Shown here: piece after piece, positions 9,374 through 17,963 of the stretch
Layout of the letters: every line of letters begins with the position of its first letter
Position numbering within the stretch: the stretch's first letter is position 1
From: Alphaproteobacteria bacterium
GTDB lineage: Bacteria > Pseudomonadota > Alphaproteobacteria > ATCC43930 > CGMCC-115725
Assembly: GCA_028871455.1 (NCBI GenBank)
Contig: JAGWNF010000013.1
Span: forward strand, 17,024 to 81,023
Direction of reading: 5' to 3'
Length of the DNA stretch: 64,000 nt
Made by a program: the position numbers and the translations under genes
Notes under the pieces: model-generated
Told to the model about the DNA's origin: nothing
Databases searched by the model: none
The model's input: the letters and a program-made list of their open reading frames with translations, nothing else

Positions 9374-10075
9374 CTAAGCGGTCGGCAACTCCGACGCGCC
9401 ACCGTGAGCGGCCGACCACGTCACCGGATCATTCAGGAACCGTTCGACCTCGCGCATCGTCGGTGCGTCGAAGCGGCCCTCGGATTTCGCGACCTTGAGT
9501 ACGTCCCACCAATTGGCAAGCGAATGCAACTTCACACCAATCTCGGTCATGAGCTGTTCGCTTTGCGGAAAGATGCCGTAATGGAAAATGACGAACGTAT
9601 GCTCGACTATCGCGCCGGCCTGGCGCAGCGCCTTGCAGAAATTTACCTTGCTGCGACCATCGGTGGTGAGATCCTCAACCAGCAGCGTACGCGCATTCTC
9701 ACGGGTGTCGCCTTCGATCTGCGCGTTGCGGCCGAAACCTTTCGGCTTCTTGCGCACGTATTGCATCGGCAGCATCAGGCGGTCGGCGATCCATGCGGCG
9801 AACGGAATGCCGGCGGTCTCGCCGCCGGCGATGACGTCGATCGCCTCGAAGCCAATCTCGCGCAAGATCGTGGAGGTCGCGAATTCGCACAGCGTCTCGC
9901 GCACGCGGGGATAGAAGATCAGGCGGCGGCAATCGATATAGACCGGGCTTGCCCAGCCTGAGGTGAAGATGAACGGCGTGTTTGAATTGAAATTGACCGC
10001 ACCGACCTCCAGCAGGATTCGAGAGGTGATCTGCTGGATAATGTCACGATCGGGAAATGTAGCGCCGAAGTTCAT
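9374..10075 (-). CDS. pyrE: Orotate phosphoribosyltransferase
   Basis: This 233-aa enzyme joins orotate to PRPP in pyrimidine synthesis. The PRPP-binding loop reads [12 protein letters not shown] and the catalytic Lys region is RKKPKGFG. The frame extends 50 codons upstream, but that extension is basic junk overlapping the XRE gene. The ATG at 10075 forms an ATGA overlap with the stop of the XRE C-terminal frame. pyrB and a pyrC homologue are at 35.6-37.9 kb. Confidence 0.95.
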   Translation of the reverse strand: MNFGATFPDRDIIQQITSRILLEVGAVNFNSNTPFIFTSGWASPVYIDCRRLIFYPRVRETLCEFATSTILREIGFEAIDVIAGGETAGIPFAAWIADRLMLPMQYVRKKPKGFGRNAQIEGDTRENARTLLVEDLTTDGRSKVNFCKALRQAGAIVEHTFVIFHYGIFPQSEQLMTEIGVKLHSLANWWDVLKVAKSEGRFDAPTMREVERFLNDPVTWSAAHGGASELPTA

Positions 10076-10830
10076 GGCTCGCGAGCGTCCCGCTGATGGC
10101 GCGACTTTCTGCGGCGCGCGGTGTCGCGAGTCAAGCTTCTTTCGGCTGCCCCAGCGAACCCGGCGCGGGCGATCACCTCGGAAAGCCGAACGGCCGCCTT
10201 GGATCCTTTGAGCGCGCGGCTCCATAGCTCGGCTGCGAGATTTTCATAAAGTGCAACCGCCTCCGGCGCCGCGGTGACCGTTGCAACGCCGTAACGGATA
10301 TTCGGCATTTCACTGATGCGGAACGGACTCACCGCGAGCACCGTCTCCTTTTTTGACCGAAACAGCTGGAACGCAATGTTGGGCAGAATTTCATCGATCA
10401 AGCCGATTTCGATTCCCGACCGCGGCTCGGCGAGGAGGTGCCTAGTGTTCTCGATTTCGCGCCGCGCCGCGATACGTCGGCGCGCCCATTCCTCGGCAGG
10501 CAAATCGAACCGCCCGATCACACCCAGTTGGAGGAAACGCTCGACCTCCGGCACCGATATCAAGGCGATGACCCGATGCGGTCTCGGCTCCGTCTTGCGG
10601 GCTGCGAGAATCGCCATGATGGTATCGATTTCAGCGATAGCGCTCGGCTTCGAGTTACCGGGCGGCACGGCCTCGACCAACATCTGGCGCAGATGCCTGG
10701 TGTATCCTGCGGTAGTCAGCAAGAACGAAATCGGCATGAAACGGGCGATGACCTGTTCAGCCCCCACCTCGAGTTGGCGCATGCGCTCGAAGTAGGCACC
10801 GGCCTTCGAATAGTATTCGACGCCGGACAC
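10072..10830 (-). CDS. Ligand-sensing C-terminal half of a frameshifted XRE regulator
   Basis: This 252-aa frame begins [19 protein letters not shown], which is the expected continuation of the HTH gene at 10757-11119 but in another frame. I know no named domain for it; related alphaproteobacterial regulators carry the HTH and this region in one polypeptide of about 340 aa. Removing one C from the CC at 10825-10826 joins the two (SLLGV followed by GVEYYSKA). Read as it stands, the half has only a weak GTG start and no HTH. Its end overlaps pyrE by 4 bp. Sequencing error, true pseudogene or a translational frameshift are all possible. Confidence 0.75.
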   Translation of the reverse strand: MSGVEYYSKAGAYFERMRQLEVGAEQVIARFMPISFLLTTAGYTRHLRQMLVEAVPPGNSKPSAIAEIDTIMAILAARKTEPRPHRVIALISVPEVERFLQLGVIGRFDLPAEEWARRRIAARREIENTRHLLAEPRSGIEIGLIDEILPNIAFQLFRSKKETVLAVSPFRISEMPNIRYGVATVTAAPEAVALYENLAAELWSRALKGSKAAVRLSEVIARAGFAGAAERSLTRDTARRRKSRHQRDAREP

Positions 10831-11119
10831 CGAGCAGCGAAGCGAGCGAGGTATTGAGCACGCGTGCCAACGCCTCGATCGTCTCGATTTTGACGATCTC
10901 GCCCTCCTCCATACGATAGAGTGCAGAGCGAGAGATGTTCAGGCGATTGGCAATCTCTTCGGCCTTCAGGCCGCTGCCCCGGCGATAGGCCTTGAGCCGC
11001 CGGCCAATCTCCTTACGGCGCGCGTCCACGCTCCCCTCTTCGTTCGCGCTCCCCACGCGCGGATCGCGCCTCACCATAACGGGGAATGGTTCTTGTGTTT
11101 TGTCCCAGTTTTGGGACAT
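10757..11119 (-). CDS. XRE-family HTH, N-terminal half of a frameshifted regulator
   Basis: Residues 33-95 form a Cro/cI-type helix-turn-helix: RRKEIGRRLKAYRRGSGL, then AEEIANRLNISRSALYRMEEG and [11 protein letters not shown]. After SLLGV the frame leaves homology and adds 21 or so basic residues before stopping. The ATG at 11119 lies at the edge of a perfect palindrome (11101-11118), so the real start may be the ATG 14 codons further in. It follows folK by 13 bp. Regulators of this kind often repress themselves; that is an inference. Confidence 0.8.
   Translation of the reverse strand: MSQNWDKTQEPFPVMVRRDPRVGSANEEGSVDARRKEIGRRLKAYRRGSGLKAEEIANRLNISRSALYRMEEGEIVKIETIEALARVLNTSLASLLGVRRRILFEGRCLLRAHAPTRGGG
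11101..11118. promoter_or_regulatory. Perfect palindrome, probable autoregulatory operator
   Basis: TGTCCCA at 11101-11107 and TGGGACA at 11112-11118 are exact inverted repeats with a 4-bp spacer. The site overlaps the first possible start codon of the XRE gene. This size and symmetry suit a dimeric helix-turn-helix repressor. Confidence 0.6.
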
Positions 11120-11132
11120 GCCCGACTCGAAG

Positions 11133-11639
11133 TCAATCCGTCATCGCTGGCCGCGTTTCGGCGCGGAGAGCCGCGGGCAGCGCGTCGATGAGCGCATTGA
11201 TGCCGAGACCAAGACGCGGGTGCCGCCAGTGCGGGGCGATCTCTGCCATCGGCAAGAGCACGAAGGCGCGCTGATGCATCCGTGGATGCGGCAGGATCGG
11301 GGGCACGTCGCGGACCATGTCGTCGTCGGCAATCAGATCAAGATCGAGCGTGCGCGCCGCGTTGGGCTCCCGTCGCACGCGACCGAAGCGTTTCTCGATG
11401 CGAAGGAGTACGTCGAGCAATGCGACCGGATCGAGCGCGCTCTTCAAAGCGACGACGGCGTTGAGATATTCTGGCTGATCTGACTTCGGCACCGGTGCGC
11501 TGCGATAGATACGGGAGCGCGCCACAATGTCGCCGCCTTCCTGTGCAAGAGAATGGACTGCCGCATCGAGGGTCGTACGGGGCGGTCCAATCGTGCTTGG
11601 CAAGTTCGCGCCTAGGGCGACGAAGATCATGGCGGGCAC
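11133..11639 (-). CDS. folK: 2-amino-4-hydroxy-6-hydroxymethyldihydropteridine pyrophosphokinase
   Basis: This 168-aa enzyme pyrophosphorylates 6-hydroxymethyl-dihydropterin in folate synthesis. FVALGANL at the start, FGRVRREPNAARTLDLDLI in the middle (conserved pterin/ATP site) and PHPRMHQRAFVLLPM are HPPK signatures. Two starts are possible: GTG at 11639, which has a GGA about 9 bp upstream, or the ATG at 11630, where homology begins. folP and folB are near 28 kb. Confidence 0.94.
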   Translation of the reverse strand: MPAMIFVALGANLPSTIGPPRTTLDAAVHSLAQEGGDIVARSRIYRSAPVPKSDQPEYLNAVVALKSALDPVALLDVLLRIEKRFGRVRREPNAARTLDLDLIADDDMVRDVPPILPHPRMHQRAFVLLPMAEIAPHWRHPRLGLGINALIDALPAALRAETRPAMTD

Positions 11640-11728
11640 CGTCCCGTTTCCGGCCGCGGCTTGACGTCCGCCGTCGGGCAGCAGTCAAATGCGCGATATA
11701 GTTTGCTCGTCATTGCGTGGAGTTACAC

Positions 11729-12316
11729 ATGACGTTTTATCCCGAAGAGAGAATTGCATTGTTTATCGATGGCGCCAATCTTCACGCCGCCGCCCGCGCC
11801 CTCGGCTTCGATATCGATTACAAGCGATTACTGCAACTTTTTGGCGAGAAGGGCCGGCTCATCCGGGCCTTCTATTACACGGCCCTGATCGAGGATCAGG
11901 AATACTCGCCATTACGTCCACTCGTCGACTGGCTCGACTACAACGGCTACACCATGGTCACGAAGCCGACCAAGGAGTACACCGATGCGATGGGGCGGCG
12001 GAAAGTCAAAGGCAACATGGATATCGAGCTCGCGATCGACGTGATGGAGATGGCACAGTATCTCGATCACATCGTGTTGTTCTCGGGCGACGGCGACTTC
12101 CGTCGGCTGGTCGATGCCGTTCAGAAGAAAGGCGTCCGCGTCACGGTTGTCTCGACGATCCGTTCAACCCCACCGATGGTGGCCGACGAACTCCGCCGTC
12201 AAGCCGACATGTTTCTTGAGCTCCAAGATCTCGCGCCGCAGATCATGCGCCACCGCGAGGATGCTTCACAGCGTCAAAATCAGGCTTTCAACCAGATGAG
12301 TGACAGCGACGCGTGA
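11729..12316 (+). CDS. NYN domain protein (LabA/DUF88 family)
   Basis: This 195-aa protein is a PIN-like NYN fold, a putative metal-dependent RNase. LFIDGANLH at residues 11-19, KGNMDIELAIDVM and LFSGDGDF carry the conserved acidic residues. A GTG four codons upstream is in frame, but GGAG at 11719-11722 is well spaced for the ATG at 11729. The C-terminal tail is Gln/Arg rich. Its stop overlaps the GTG of the next gene (GTGA). The RNA target is unknown. Confidence 0.88.
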   Translation: MTFYPEERIALFIDGANLHAAARALGFDIDYKRLLQLFGEKGRLIRAFYYTALIEDQEYSPLRPLVDWLDYNGYTMVTKPTKEYTDAMGRRKVKGNMDIELAIDVMEMAQYLDHIVLFSGDGDFRRLVDAVQKKGVRVTVVSTIRSTPPMVADELRRQADMFLELQDLAPQIMRHREDASQRQNQAFNQMSDSDA

Positions 12317-12966
12317 GCGCGCTGCCCGACCCGGCGACGCCCAGGCATGACTGCGCCCTATGCCCGCGTCTCGCTGCATTCCGGATGGCGCAACGCGTTG
12401 CACAGCCCGCTTGGCACAACGCGCCGGTTCCCTCATTCGGCGAACTCGATGCGCGGTTGCTCATCGTCGGATTAGCCCCTGGCCTGAAGGGCGCCAATCG
12501 CACGGGGCGGCCATTCACCGGCGATTATGCCGGCCTTCTGCTATATGGCACGCTGATCAAATTTGGCTTCGCGCGCGGCGAATATGGCCAGCGCGCGAAC
12601 GATGGGTTGACGCTAATCGACTGCCGTATCACGAACGCCGTGCGTTGTGTGCCGCCGGCGAACAAGCCCGAAACGAGTGAAATCCGGACCTGCGGCCGCT
12701 TTCTCGCCGCCGAGATCGCCGCGATGCCCCGACTTGCTGCCATTCTCGCGCTTGGCCAGATCGCTCATCAGGCGGTGCTGGCCGCAAACAACCACAAGCG
12801 CACGCAATTCCGCTTTGGGCACGGCGCGATTCACGAATTGTCGCGCGGCCTGATCCTAGCCGACAGCTATCACTGTTCCCGCTATAACACCAATACCGGC
12901 CAGCTGACGCCGGCCATGTTCGAAGCCGTCTTTAGCGAACTGAAGCGCTACCTCGGCCTGTCATAA
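12313..12966 (+). CDS. Uracil-DNA glycosylase, family 5 (UdgB type)
   Basis: This 217-aa base-excision repair glycosylase has the active-site motif GLAPGLKGANRTGRPFTGD near residue 53, with the family-5 Ala-containing loop instead of the Asp of family 4. Iron-sulphur cysteines are visible in CALCPRL, in CVPP and further on. HCSRYNTNTG near the C-terminus is the family-5 minor-groove loop (HPSRYNT type) with Pro replaced by Cys. It starts with GTG overlapping the NYN gene stop. Confidence 0.9.
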   Translation: MSALPDPATPRHDCALCPRLAAFRMAQRVAQPAWHNAPVPSFGELDARLLIVGLAPGLKGANRTGRPFTGDYAGLLLYGTLIKFGFARGEYGQRANDGLTLIDCRITNAVRCVPPANKPETSEIRTCGRFLAAEIAAMPRLAAILALGQIAHQAVLAANNHKRTQFRFGHGAIHELSRGLILADSYHCSRYNTNTGQLTPAMFEAVFSELKRYLGLS

Positions 12967-13120
12967 TTTTGGGATGCGCAAGACCCTGGTCAGTACGTGC
13001 CTCTTGGGCAAACTTCCGACCAAGGCTAGACGGCCGCCGCGTTGCTGCGCGCCAACGGCCTTAAAGTTTTCAGCGAGGATCAGCCGTGAATTCGCGACCG
13101 ACACCGCCCAGATCGGCCCG

Positions 13121-13585
13121 CTATCCGCGCTCGCGCAACAGCCGGGCACGCGATCGCTGCCAGTCGCGTTCCTTCTCGGCCTCGCGCTTGTCCGCTTTGC
13201 GCTTGCCCTTGGCGACACCGAGCGCAAGCTTCGCCCGGCCACGCTCGTTGAAATAGATCGACAGCGGCACCAGCGTGATCCCTTCCCGCTTCACCGCGCC
13301 GAGCAGCCGGGCAATCTCGCGCTTGCGCAGCAACAGCATACGCGGACGTCGCGGCTCGTGGTTGACCCGCGCAGCCGGATAAGCCGGGAAGTGCGCGTTC
13401 AGAAGATAAATTCCGCCATCCTTTTCGGCCGCATAGGCCTCGGCGATGCTGGCGAGGCCGGCGCGCAGCACCTTCACCTCGGTGCCAGTCAGCATCAGGC
13501 CGGCCTCGAGCGTTTCCTGAATGGTGTAGTCGTGACGGGCACGCCGATTTTGCGCGACGTACTTCTCGTCGCCCCGCAACGCCAT
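13121..13585 (-). CDS. smpB: SsrA-binding protein SmpB
   Basis: This 154-aa tmRNA-binding protein is required for trans-translation. It shows [28 protein letters not shown] and the basic C-terminal tail ending [14 protein letters not shown]. It lies 8 bp downstream of dapA, a common alphaproteobacterial order. The 154 bp on its 3' side (12967-13120) shows no gene I can support; tmRNA itself is not there. Confidence 0.96.
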   Translation of the reverse strand: MALRGDEKYVAQNRRARHDYTIQETLEAGLMLTGTEVKVLRAGLASIAEAYAAEKDGGIYLLNAHFPAYPAARVNHEPRRPRMLLLRKREIARLLGAVKREGITLVPLSIYFNERGRAKLALGVAKGKRKADKREAEKERDWQRSRARLLRERG

Positions 13586-13593
13586 ATAGCGAA

Positions 13594-14469
13594 TCAGTTC
13601 AGCAAACCGGCGGAACGCATCGCATCCTTCACGCGCGCCTGTGCGTTGGGCGAGGCGGGTATGAGCGGCAGTCGTACCTCGGGTGACGATTTGCCGAGCA
13701 GCGACGCGGCATACTTCACCGGCGCTGGGCTGGTCTCGACGAAGAGTGCATCATGCAGGTCGGCAAGGCGCATGTTGATCTTCACCGCTCCTGCCGCATC
13801 GCCTTTCTCCCACGCCTCGTGCATCTCAGCGCAGGCGCGAGGCGCAACATTGGCGGCAACCGAGATGCAGCCGTCGCCGCCGTTGGCGCGATAGGATAGC
13901 GCCGTCGCATCCTCGCCCGACAGCATGCAGAATTCGTCGCCGCAGGTCGCGCGCGTCTTGAGCGGACGCGCCAGATCGTTCGTGGCATCCTTAACACCGA
14001 CGATGTTGGCCAGCTTGGCCAGCCGCGCCATCGTCGCGACGCTCATATCGACGACGCAGCGGCCGGGAATGTTGTAGATCAGTAGCGGCAGATCGACGGC
14101 GTCGTTGATCGCTTTATAATGCTGATAGAGACCTTCTTGCATCGGCTTGTTGTAGTAGGGCGTCACGACGAGCGCGGCGTCGGCGCCGGCACGCTTGGCG
14201 TGCTGCGTCAGCTCTATCGCCTCGGCGGTCGAGTTGGACCCCGTTCCAGCGATCACCGGCACACGGCCGCCAGCCGCATCGACGCACAGCTCGATCACCC
14301 GTTTGTGTTCGGCATGCGACAGCGTCGGCGATTCGCCAGTTGTGCCGCAAGGCACGACACCGTGCGTGCCCTGCTGGATTTGCCAGTCGACAAATCCCTG
14401 GAACGCCTTCTCGTCGACCGCGCCGTTGCGGAATGGCGTGATGAGCGCGACCAGCGACCCTTTGAACAT
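13594..14469 (-). CDS. dapA: 4-hydroxy-tetrahydrodipicolinate synthase
   Basis: This 291-aa TIM-barrel enzyme condenses pyruvate with aspartate semialdehyde in lysine and diaminopimelate synthesis. GTTGESPTL binds pyruvate, the catalytic tyrosine is in IYNIPGR and the Schiff-base lysine in VGVKDAT. An AGGAGG lies 5 bp upstream of the ATG. It is divergent from slt across 152 bp that must hold both promoters. Confidence 0.97.
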   Translation of the reverse strand: MFKGSLVALITPFRNGAVDEKAFQGFVDWQIQQGTHGVVPCGTTGESPTLSHAEHKRVIELCVDAAGGRVPVIAGTGSNSTAEAIELTQHAKRAGADAALVVTPYYNKPMQEGLYQHYKAINDAVDLPLLIYNIPGRCVVDMSVATMARLAKLANIVGVKDATNDLARPLKTRATCGDEFCMLSGEDATALSYRANGGDGCISVAANVAPRACAEMHEAWEKGDAAGAVKINMRLADLHDALFVETSPAPVKYAASLLGKSSPEVRLPLIPASPNAQARVKDAMRSAGLLN

Positions 14470-14621
14470 CCCAACCTCCTGGAAAGGCCCCGGCGAGCCA
14501 AGTTGTTAACCAAAATAGCGCCCGATCATACCGGCGGGCAATCATTGGACCGATCCGCCGCGTATCTTCACCTGACAGCCGTCGCGCCGGCGGCTAATAT
14601 TCTACAGGGAGATTCACGCAG

Positions 14622-16589
14622 TTGGATCGCGGGACGAAGGGCGGTATACGCGTCTGCCTAGCCGCTGTCTTGGCGGGCGCGTTGTTGGCCGCGATCTTCG
14701 TCCCGGCCGATGCTATGTCCACGGCGGACGCAAGACTCTATCACGCCGCTTTCGCCGCCGCCCAGAAGAACGATTGGAAAGCAGCGGCCCGCGATTCCGC
14801 TCAGGCCCGCGATCCCCTGCCCCGCGAGGCGCTGCACTGGCTGGCCATCACCCGCGGAGCGAACGGCGCTAGTTTCGGCGAGATCACGCATTTCATCGTC
14901 ATCCACCCGGATTGGCCGGGACAAATTGCGCTTGAACAGGCCGTCGAAAACGCAATGGACGGCGTGCCCGACAAGACAGTCGCGGCGTGGTTCGCGCAAC
15001 ATCCTCCGGTCACGCCCGCCGGCAAACTGCGCCAAGCCGATATCTGGATGGCAGAAGGCCGCATTGACGAGGCGCGCGCACGCATTCGTGCCGTTTGGAT
15101 TAACAGCGACCTCTCGGCATTCGATGAGCATTCCATCTATCAGCGCTACCATGACGTGCTCCGCGTGCAAGATACGGAGAAGCGCCTCGATCGATTGTTG
15201 TGGGACGATCAGATCGCGGCCGCGCGCCGGCTCTTGGCGGCGGTACCGCCGGGCTCACGCGCCGTCGCCGAGGCGCGTCTCGCCCTGATGACATTCGCGG
15301 GTGACGTCGACAGCGTAGTCGCCCAAGTGCCATCAGGCTATCGGGACGATCCCGGGCTGCTCTACGACCGCATACGCTGGCGCCGGCGCAAGAATGTTGA
15401 CGATGGTGCACTCGACCTGCTGGTTGTGGCGCCACCCGATCCCGCCCACGCCGCGCAGTGGGCAAATGAGCGACAGATTATGGCGCGCCGTGCGCTCGCA
15501 ATGGGACGCCCCGACTTGGCATTCCGCGTCGCGGAGCAGCATAGCGCCACGAGCGGGGCCAACTTCGCCGAACTTGAGTTCCTGTCGGGTTGGATCGCGC
15601 TTCGCTTTCTCAAGGAGCCGACGGTTGCCTATGCGCATTTCGTGCGCCTCTATGACGTCGGCACTCTACCCATCACGATCGCGCGTGGCGCCTACTGGGC
15701 GGGACGGGCCGCCAAGGCCTTGGGCTATCGCGAATTGGCCATCTCGTGGTTCGACACGGCCGCGCAGCGCTTCACTACCTATTACGGCCAGCTTGCAGCG
15801 GCGACGGACGGCGTGACGCCCGCCCGTTTCATGCATGAGCCGCAGCCGTCGGAAGCCGAGAGCCGCGCCTTCGATCGTCGTGAATTGGTACGGTTGACGC
15901 GCGATCTCGCGGAATCAGGTGTCGACGATGTCGTCACGCCCTTCTTCCGGCGCATTTATGAAACCGCATCGACGCCCGATCAATTCATGCTGACGGCGCG
16001 ACTCGCGCGCGAGATCGACCGCCCGGACCTCGAGGTCGAGGCGGCAAGGCGTGCAAGTTACGCTGGCGTCAACCTGATTGCCGAGGGATACCCAATTCCG
16101 AAGTTGCCGAAAGGCGGCAGCGTCGAGACGCCGCTGCTGCTGGCGATGACGCGACAGGAAAGTGCGTTTTCCAACCAGGCGGTAAGTCGCGCCGGCGCGC
16201 GCGGACTGATGCAGTTGATGCCATACACCGCGGACCGGATCGCGAAAGCGTTGCATCTGCGATTTTCGCGGCGGCGGTTGACGACCGACCGCCGTTATAA
16301 CATGACGCTCGGCCGCGCGTACCTCAACGACCTGCTGGCAGACTTCTCGGGCTCGTACGTCTTGGCGGTCGCTGCTTACAACGCCGGCCCGGCGCGGGTG
16401 AAGAACTGGATGAGCCTTTACGGCGACCCGCGCAGCGCCAGCATCAATGTGATCGACTGGATCGAATCAATTCCCTACGCCGAGACGCGGAACTACGTGC
16501 AGCGCGTGCTCGAGAACCTGCAGATCTATCGGATGCGTCTCGGCAAAGCGGGCTTCACGTTCACCCTCGCCAGCGATCTCAAACGCTGA
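14622..16589 (+). CDS. slt: Soluble lytic murein transglycosylase
   Basis: This 655-aa periplasmic enzyme cleaves peptidoglycan to 1,6-anhydromuropeptides. A signal peptide covers residues 1-31. A long helical, TPR-like superhelix follows, and the C-terminal goose-lysozyme-type domain has the catalytic Glu in TRQESAFSNQAVS, then GARGLMQLMP and AVAAYNAGPARV. No ATG precedes the signal peptide: the only workable start is TTG at 14622, supported by AGGGAGA about 10 bp upstream. Confidence 0.93.
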   Translation: MDRGTKGGIRVCLAAVLAGALLAAIFVPADAMSTADARLYHAAFAAAQKNDWKAAARDSAQARDPLPREALHWLAITRGANGASFGEITHFIVIHPDWPGQIALEQAVENAMDGVPDKTVAAWFAQHPPVTPAGKLRQADIWMAEGRIDEARARIRAVWINSDLSAFDEHSIYQRYHDVLRVQDTEKRLDRLLWDDQIAAARRLLAAVPPGSRAVAEARLALMTFAGDVDSVVAQVPSGYRDDPGLLYDRIRWRRRKNVDDGALDLLVVAPPDPAHAAQWANERQIMARRALAMGRPDLAFRVAEQHSATSGANFAELEFLSGWIALRFLKEPTVAYAHFVRLYDVGTLPITIARGAYWAGRAAKALGYRELAISWFDTAAQRFTTYYGQLAAATDGVTPARFMHEPQPSEAESRAFDRRELVRLTRDLAESGVDDVVTPFFRRIYETASTPDQFMLTARLAREIDRPDLEVEAARRASYAGVNLIAEGYPIPKLPKGGSVETPLLLAMTRQESAFSNQAVSRAGARGLMQLMPYTADRIAKALHLRFSRRRLTTDRRYNMTLGRAYLNDLLADFSGSYVLAVAAYNAGPARVKNWMSLYGDPRSASINVIDWIESIPYAETRNYVQRVLENLQIYRMRLGKAGFTFTLASDLKR

Positions 16590-16590
16590 G

Positions 16591-17277
16591 ATGACACCGC
16601 AGGCTATCGCCGCAATCGAGGCCTGCGTGTTCGATGCCTACGGCACGCTGTTCGATGTCGCATCGGCGGCGCATAACTGCATCGATGTCCTGGGCAACAA
16701 GGCGGACATGCTCGCGACACAATGGCGGACCGCGCAGCTCCAGTACACTTGGCTCCGTAGCCTGATGGGCGTACATGCCGATTTCTGGCAAGTCACCGGC
16801 GAGGCGCTGGATTATGCAATGGATGTCGTGGGTATTTCGGACGACGCGCTTCGGACGCGATTGATGGATCTTTATCTGGTACTTGCCACCTATCCGGATG
16901 CGAAAATCGCGCTCAAAACCATTCGCCGCAGCGAGCGGCCAACGGCGATCTTGTCCAACGGATCGCCGAAGATGCTGGCCGCCGCTGTTCAATCGGCCGA
17001 CCTGGGCGCCCTTCTCGACCATGTGCTGTCGGTCGAGGAGGTGGGCATCTACAAACCGCATCCCCGTGTCTATCAGCTGGCGGTCGATCGGCTACACGTG
17101 ACCGCAGAGCATATTTGCTTCGTGTCTTCGAACGGGTGGGACGTCGCGGGTGCAAGCGCGTTCGGCATGAAAGCGGTATGGGTCAACCGGTCGAATTCTA
17201 AGCGGGAACGCTTACCCGCAGGGCCGACCGCCGAGATCAGCCGTCTCGACGAGTTGCCGGCTCTGCTCGGCGCCTGA
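16591..17277 (+). CDS. HAD-family hydrolase, haloacid dehalogenase type II
   Basis: This 228-aa protein has the nucleophile Asp in CVFDAYGTLFD (residues 12-22), the motif II serine in ILSNGSP, motif III Lys in IYKPHPRVYQ and a final SSNGWDVAGA acidic loop. That matches type II L-2-haloacid dehalogenases, though the physiological substrate may be something else. Its ATG is one base after the slt stop, suggesting cotranscription. Confidence 0.88.
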   Translation: MTPQAIAAIEACVFDAYGTLFDVASAAHNCIDVLGNKADMLATQWRTAQLQYTWLRSLMGVHADFWQVTGEALDYAMDVVGISDDALRTRLMDLYLVLATYPDAKIALKTIRRSERPTAILSNGSPKMLAAAVQSADLGALLDHVLSVEEVGIYKPHPRVYQLAVDRLHVTAEHICFVSSNGWDVAGASAFGMKAVWVNRSNSKRERLPAGPTAEISRLDELPALLGA

Positions 17278-17279
17278 CG

Positions 17280-17483
17280 ATGGCCGACGACGCGATCCGC
17301 GACGCCATGGCAGTCGCCTTCACCGACCTCAAACTGGTGCTCGAGCCGGGCGGCGCCGCCGCTCTCGCCGCAGTGTTGTCGGGCGCCCTCGCCGTCACCG
17401 GCAAGACCATTGCCGTCGTCGCGTCCGGCGGCAACGTCGACCGGGGAATGTTTGTGACCGCACTCAAGAGCGGTCGCGATTAG
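17280..17483 (+). pseudogene. C-terminal remnant of a threonine/serine dehydratase
   Basis: These 67 codons match only the last part of PLP-dependent threonine/serine dehydratases: AVAFTDLKLVLEPGGAAALAAV and then KTIAVVASGGNVDRGMF. The roughly 260 N-terminal residues with the PLP lysine are missing, because the intact HAD gene ends 2 bp before. It opens with an ATG by chance or could be a residual small ORF. Deletion of the 5' part is the simplest reading. Confidence 0.7.
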
Positions 17484-17963
17484 CTAGTCCGCGGTGCCGG
17501 CGACTTCGCCATGCGGTGCGCGCAGGCGTTCGATCTGCTGCCGCAACGGTGGCGACAGCTGTATTTGGTCGGCGGCGAACGTGTCGATGGTCTCCACGCG
17601 GCGGCTATAGCCCTCATAGGACGCGCCCGGCTCAACACGCATTTGCACGTAGACGATATCGGCTGTGACCGCCGCCGCGCGCCCGAGAACGACGGCGTGC
17701 GCCGATACGCGGCCGGAAAGAGTACCGTTGATCACGACGTTCTCCGCCTCGATCGTGCCCGTCACGGTACCACCTTCACCGATCGTGACTTTGCGCGCGA
17801 TAATGTTACCGGCATGATGACCAAGGACGTGAACCTCGCCGTCGCTGACGATATCGCCCTCGAGCTTGAGCCCGGCGCTAAGAATCGACGGCACGCCGCG
17901 GCGGCCATCGCTTATCGATAATGACGTACCGACAGGCCTAGTGTGCGCTCGCCTGAACCACAT
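17484..17963 (-). CDS. Bactofilin (polymer-forming cytoskeletal protein)
   Basis: This 159-aa protein has the beta-helical bactofilin core with short repeats (LKLEGDIVSDGEVHVLG, TVTGTIEAENVVING, GRVSAHAVVLG). These proteins polymerise at the membrane and often recruit cell-wall enzymes. The start is decided by a GGAGG 9 bp before the ATG at 17963, so the gene overlaps the 3' end of the M23 peptidase by 26 bp. The frame upstream of that is out-of-frame peptidase sequence. The stop abuts the convergent dehydratase remnant. Confidence 0.9.
   Translation of the reverse strand: MWFRRAHTRPVGTSLSISDGRRGVPSILSAGLKLEGDIVSDGEVHVLGHHAGNIIARKVTIGEGGTVTGTIEAENVVINGTLSGRVSAHAVVLGRAAAVTADIVYVQMRVEPGASYEGYSRRVETIDTFAADQIQLSPPLRQQIERLRAPHGEVAGTAD

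Noticed and set aside
12967..13120. Possible tmRNA next to smpB
   Set aside because: No tRNA-like ends, CCA or tag-peptide pattern was seen; the gap is only 154 bp.
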